NCBI GenBank assembly: GCA_934045075.1
Contig: OW203738.1
Span: 4,269,487-4,333,486 of the forward strand
Source: Yponomeuta sedellus
Taxonomy: Eukaryota; Arthropoda; Insecta; Lepidoptera; Yponomeutidae
Direction: 5' to 3'
Length of the DNA stretch: 64,000 bases
Below are positions 22,901 through 28,900 of this stretch, piece by piece (the first letter of the stretch is position 1; the number at the start of each line of letters is the position of its first letter). The position numbers and the translations under genes are program-made. A model generated the notes under the pieces. The model searched no databases. It had not been told where the DNA came from and saw only the letters and a list, made by a program, of their open reading frames with translations.

Positions 22901-25900
22901 AGGAAGCCTAATTTTACTTAGGGGATGGCTTAAATTGGCACCCGGGAACTGCGTCTGAATGTCTTAGACCCTGTATCTCGGATACTAACGCCCGGTTTCT
23001 AATCCACCATACACTACATCATACACCAACGTCTTATTTATAAAACACACACTTCCCCTAAAACACTCCTCAGAGGAGCCATGAGCTGTTTATTTTCTGT
23101 GGTTAGACGTTTTTTCCGTTACCACAGACTGTTTAAACTGCCTTTGAGGGTAAGACTCCTGAACACAAGCACGAAGGAATTGTGTTTATATAAATAAGAC
23201 AGATCTGTTAACAGTAGTCTAACAGAATGTTGCATAAAGAAACAATTGACAGCTGTTAACTTTGGAATGCACGATAGTACAGTGGAATCTGACACTTATG
23301 CCGTATGTATTAGAGTTGAGACAGTCGGGCGCACGTTCCGGGGACAGTTTGAGGCCAAGATAAGGACTTAAATTCGTGCATATTATTTGAGACAACCACC
23401 ATTTGTAAGATTGACGCAAAGGTAATAACTGGAAAGTACCGACAGGTTATGTTTTACATTAAATCTTCTATATCGTCCATTTGTTTAGGTACTTAAAAAA
23501 TGTAAACAATTTGATGACATTTTATTGAAATATACACTTAATAAATCAAAATATTTACATTGAATCTCACTGGTAAAGTGTAAATATTTTGATTTATAAA
23601 GTGTCATCATCATTATCAACCCCTTATGTTCCCACCAAGGAGCACGGGTCTCTACCCTGAGAAAGGTATAGGCCATACTCCACCACGGGGACCAAGTTCG
23701 GATTTGTGGAGGCTTGCAATACCAGTTGCTGGTCTTACTGTCAGAAGTTATCAAGCCGCCCTTAGGCCTCTGACTTGGCTTATCGACTGCCATCTATCGA
23801 CGGCAGCCGGCACCAACTGCTTAGCGTGCCTTGCGAAGCACCAAACCGCTCAGAAAAATGCCACTAGCGTTAGTCACAGACGGTCACCCATCCATGCACT
23901 GAACGCGCCGCCGTATGTAGGTTAACCTTCGTGATCGTTTAAGATCACTCAGGCAGGCAGGGCTACGAGCGAGCGATTATAACATAACATTTACGTACAT
24001 GGCCCCACACTAGGATACCCTGTGTCGTGGAAACCAGAAACAGCGTCACACCAACATGTGAACGTCCAAGACCTAGGTTTTTTTCGTCCCCAGACGGGGT
24101 TCAAACCCGGGACCTCTCCCATGATAGGCCGTCGATGCGTTGTCGAAAGTGTATATTTCACTAAAAAGACTTCTCAAGATTGTTTACATTTTTTTAAGTA
24201 CCTAAACAAATGTACTATAATAGCACACCCTCCCCCACCCCCTTGTTCGAGACCAGGCAAAAGGCAAGTGGCGAAACCCAATAACGATTGTAGAAGCAAC
24301 ACAAAATAAAAATTTTAAAGTGTTATTAACAACAAAATATAAAATGGTTCAGCAATCAACCTTGTGCGAGGCCAAAACAAGAGTGAAAATCAAATAATAC
24401 CGACGGTAAAGTATTAGTAGCTCAATCAAAGAGTATTTTCCTTCACTGTGTAAATACACCGCCACCGAATCTACTCTCACTTACTTGTTAACATTGCAAT
24501 GTTTTTTCCATACTAAAAACAAATGTAACACAGAAAGTAGTTTTGTAATGCGCCCGACTCAGGGGTTTCTGTACACATGTCATTTTTCATATTAAAAAAT
24601 ATATGAAATAAATTATGTTTTTTTAAATCATAAAATGAAATCGATAGCTTTAGTTTTATGATTTCAAGAATAAAATTATCATGAATAAAATTCGTTTTTT
24701 ATTCATAGAAAAATATTTTTTTAAAGATTCGCCGGTGCGTGCGCATCATATGCCCTCAAGGCATTTTTTTTTAATGGAAATGACGAGTGAAAACATAAAA
24801 GCACATTTTACACACGACCCTCCCTGAGTCGGGGGTAGTTTACGAAAACGACAGTCTGTATTTTTGGAGCAATCTACGTTCAAATGTCTTTCTTTAATCC
24901 CTATAAGGGCACGGTATATTCACCAAGCAATTCATACCCTTCCAAACGTTCTTCTAGTTCTTCCTCTGCCTCTCCACTAACGGAGGTTAGACATCAGCTC
25001 CCCGTATTCTTCTCAATCTCATGCCAAAAATACTTACAAAAAAATTTCTTACAAAAGTTAATCCATAAAAAATTACAATTTAGACTAAATCACATTAATA
25101 TGGTTTGTTTTAATTTTTGTTTGCTATTTTTACTTTTGACACCCCTGCCGGCCGCACATTTTAAATTGTTTAGTGGTCGTAAAGGAATGACAAACGTATT
25201 CTAAGAATGATAAATTGTGCGGGCAAGACAGAATGCCTGAGGTAAGAACAGTTTTAAGGGGGCTCTTTGAGGTTCCTTAGCGCCACCGATGGAAAAAAAA
25301 TCATATCTTCGTCACCAGATCGTTTTTGCAAACAGTGTCTTACAAATCATGTACAAACGGCGGGATTAGAAACTGGAGTACGAATAGAAACGAATAGAGT
25401 AAGTAGGAACTGAGACTCAACAGCATCTACCAGAAAAACGGCCAATTTAAAGAAATTATATTCGCGGATGCTAAAATTCACTAGATTTAGAATTTCGTAA
25501 GACCCCTGTTCCAAAAACGACCAGCAATTATATTAGGTTATACATATATTTTGAGTTTTAAGTGTCAAAATATGTACGTATTTGACAGTTCGCAGCAAGT
25601 CAAATCGGACGAGTCCACACAGTGCTGACGTTACATAGCAGCGCCCGTAAAATATGATTTTTGTTTACTGGTGGCGCTAACGAACCCACGGATCCCTAAG
25701 GCCGATCCTAGTCGGATTTAGTATGTACAGAGTGTTCCGAAAATACTGCAATATTTGCATTTGCCGCCGTTTTCGTAGGAAACTGTTGGCAACCCTGAAA
25801 AAATTACAATTTGACAACTGCGCAACTAGCGTTTTTAAAAATTAAGCTTTATACGATAGAACAACGTGTTTTGAATCGTAGCTTACGCAAAATACGGTAT

Positions 25901-28900
25901 AACTGTAAAATTGTTCCTTTTTTTTTAGTGTTACCAACACTTTACTGTCCAAATAGCGCCAAATTCAAATGTTGCGTTAATTTCGGGACACATTTATTAA
26001 TTTCCCTTTCGCATTTTTGGGCCCCAGACCAACCCCAGACTCGACCCAACTCACCGACAGCGTTCGGCTCCTGATTGCAGCAGTACACGCCGCCGAGGAA
26101 GAGCGTCGTGAAGATGATGAAGACGATCGCCATGATGACGGCGTACCCGTCGGCGCCAGCGATGCTGAAGGGCCGCGGGGGTGGCGGGCGCGGCGGGGGG
26201 GCGGGGCAGGACGCGTCGCAGTCCAGGCACGAGCAGCCGGGCTGTCCCTGGGGATTGGAGTTAGGGCGAAATCAGACGATTTCCTCGAAACTGAACCTAC
26301 TAAAAATATACAGTTTGTAAGTATGGATGGATGTTTTTTACTCTTTCACGTAAAAACTACCGGTTTTGAATGGATTTTAATGAAACTTTACAATAATATA
26401 GCTTATAAATCAGAATAACACATGGGCTACAATTTATAAAGATGTTACACACATGTAATGTGTGAAGGAAATGTTTAAATAATACGTGAAATATGCCTAG
26501 CTTACAGGAGCGTACTGCAGTAGCTACCTATAGGCCGATGATTAGGGCTCCGCAGTTCTTAGTTACCGTATATCTTATGTTGACAATATTGTTACGTTAT
26601 TATAGTGCGACTATAACATCTCGTCTGTTATATAATTCAAATTGCTACCCAAAAATTATCTATATGATAATTTTTATTGGCCACAATTATATAATTTATC
26701 TTTTAATTTCATTTAAATTTAATTTAATTTAATAACTTAAATTTTATTTCAATTTAATAACTTAAATTTCATTCAAATTTTATTTATGCATGTGATTTTA
26801 TTGATTTCGCTTGATTCTGTCCTTTCCGCTGTTACGTATCTGTTAAAATATGTTTATTAATACCAGTAGGAGAACCAACGATCCCTAAGACGCAGGTTTC
26901 TACCTAGTTTAGGGGTCAGAAGTTTGAATTTTACAATGACACTGTGTACGAACAACCTTTGTATTTAGCTTAAGATAAAAAAAATGTAGACTACAAATAA
27001 AATATTTTTTTTTATATAATAATGTTAGTTCTTTTCTACGCCACATAAGCTACTCGACGCTAAGCGGGATCACTTAAAAGCCCGACCACCTGCGGCAATA
27101 CATTATAATTATGTCAACGGAATTTTAAAATGTGGCACATGCGGACGTACGTTTACTGCAAAGATTGCTTACGTCAGCCACACTCGGGCACATAAAGCAA
27201 GCCTGATGGTCCCATAACAGTCGCCGTAGCCGGATCGGCATGGACGACATCGTCATCATCATAAGCTACTCGAAATACTAATCCTGCGCAGACGAAGTCG
27301 CGGGTACCAGCTAGTAGTGGTCTACATTGGCGTTCCATACATACGACATTCGTAGTATAAGTACACTCACAAACTTTCGCCTTTATAACTTTTAAAACAT
27401 TACTTTTTGACAAAAAAAAAACTCTCCTGATTGCCGCTTAGCCTAATTCTTTGGACAACCACGGACCTGAACCCGTCCTGTCAAGTGAAACCTAGGAAAT
27501 ACAGGTGTATTAAGAGCTGTGCCAATTTAATTTGTGAGTTCTTGTCATATTTGAGTGGTTTGATAAGATCTTTAATTAATTTATGAAATCTACCATACTA
27601 TTCAGGGTAATAATTTACATGTTGTACACTTCATATCCATTCACCTTGTGACGTTCGTTGGATGGAAGCTAAATAATGCTTAACACATTTTTGTTTGATT
27701 ACAACTGCGGTGTTCTCTTTTTAAAAACCGCTAACTTTTATTACATTTAATTCAGTGAGAACAAGGACGGGCTGAAAATCAGCGCTATGATGATGCATGC
27801 ACTCACAGCACTTATACTTTGTCTAAAAAGTGTAGAAATTAAAGAGTAAGGTTCTGCTCAGACTTTTTGTTTGTGTTAGTTAATTTCTTGCACTTGCAAG
27901 CATTATAAAAATAAAAACTTCAGTCATTGCATTACAATTATGCATTGTACTTAATCAAAGGTAGTAAATGGTCGTGATTTTCGTTTTTACCAATAATAAA
28001 GTTTCACTTCCGGTTTCTAGAATTTTTTGACAAACTATAGCTGAGGCCCTTTCCTTTTTATCACATATAGTCTCTAATTTTTCAAAGTATTCATGTGTTT
28101 TTCAATTTCAATTTCTTTATAATATTAGTGTGATGTGATGTAATAAAAAAATTGAGTTTAAGATAAAAAAAAAAAGTAATAATAAAGGAAACTCACTCCA
28201 CTACCCTCAGAGCAAAGTCTCGTCTGGGGATTGTAGGGGGTGAAGCCGTCACGAGGCTCGTCTCCAGGTTTATAGTTGATCTGGAAGGGGATCATATCGT
28301 TGTCCTTGGCGTCGCCCATGTAGGTGAACCACGCGTGCGGAGTGCAGGTCGCCGAGTTGCACATGAAGTCTAGGACCAGCCCGTTGGTGGACGGGTTCTT
28401 CACCTGGAATTTAAAGATAGAGGTTCATACATGCATACCCGCACGCCTGTATCCCATCGCCTTCGCTTCATCAACGTTCATAAGTCGTTGAATGCACGCA
28501 CGCCGGTTCCGGGTGCTTTTTATCCTCCCCTTTGCAAATACATCCCCTATTTGGACGATTTTAAAAACCTATTTAGAGGCTAAAAAATCTACCCATACCG
28601 GGACTCTAACCCACGACCTCTGGTTAGCGAGAGGTCGCGGGTTCGCTCTCCCAACTGAACTAATGGGCGACTTACTGGCATCAGTGAAATTTCGAACCTC
28701 TTTACAACACTCTCTGTATTACGTACACGATTACGAGGTCGCGGGTTCGAGACCGGCATGGGTGGATTTTTTGCCTCTAAATGGGTTATTAAAATTATTA
28801 TTGTTATTAAATCTAAAATAGGTAAAAATACTTCTAGGTACCTAAATGTGTTACAAAGTGAGGGAACATATAATTAAAACTATACACACACTAATACTTT

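Larger units (their letters stand above)
23481..24213. mobile_element. TIR element carrying nested R1 and SINE
   Basis: About 60 bp at 23481-23540 (TTGTTTAGGTACTTAAAAAA, TGTAAACAAT) is repeated inverted at 24147-24213 with small differences. Inside are a 19-bp hairpin (23541-23559 / 23579-23597), an R1 copy (23610-23975) and a truncated minus-strand SINE A (23995-24125). Confidence 0.6.
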
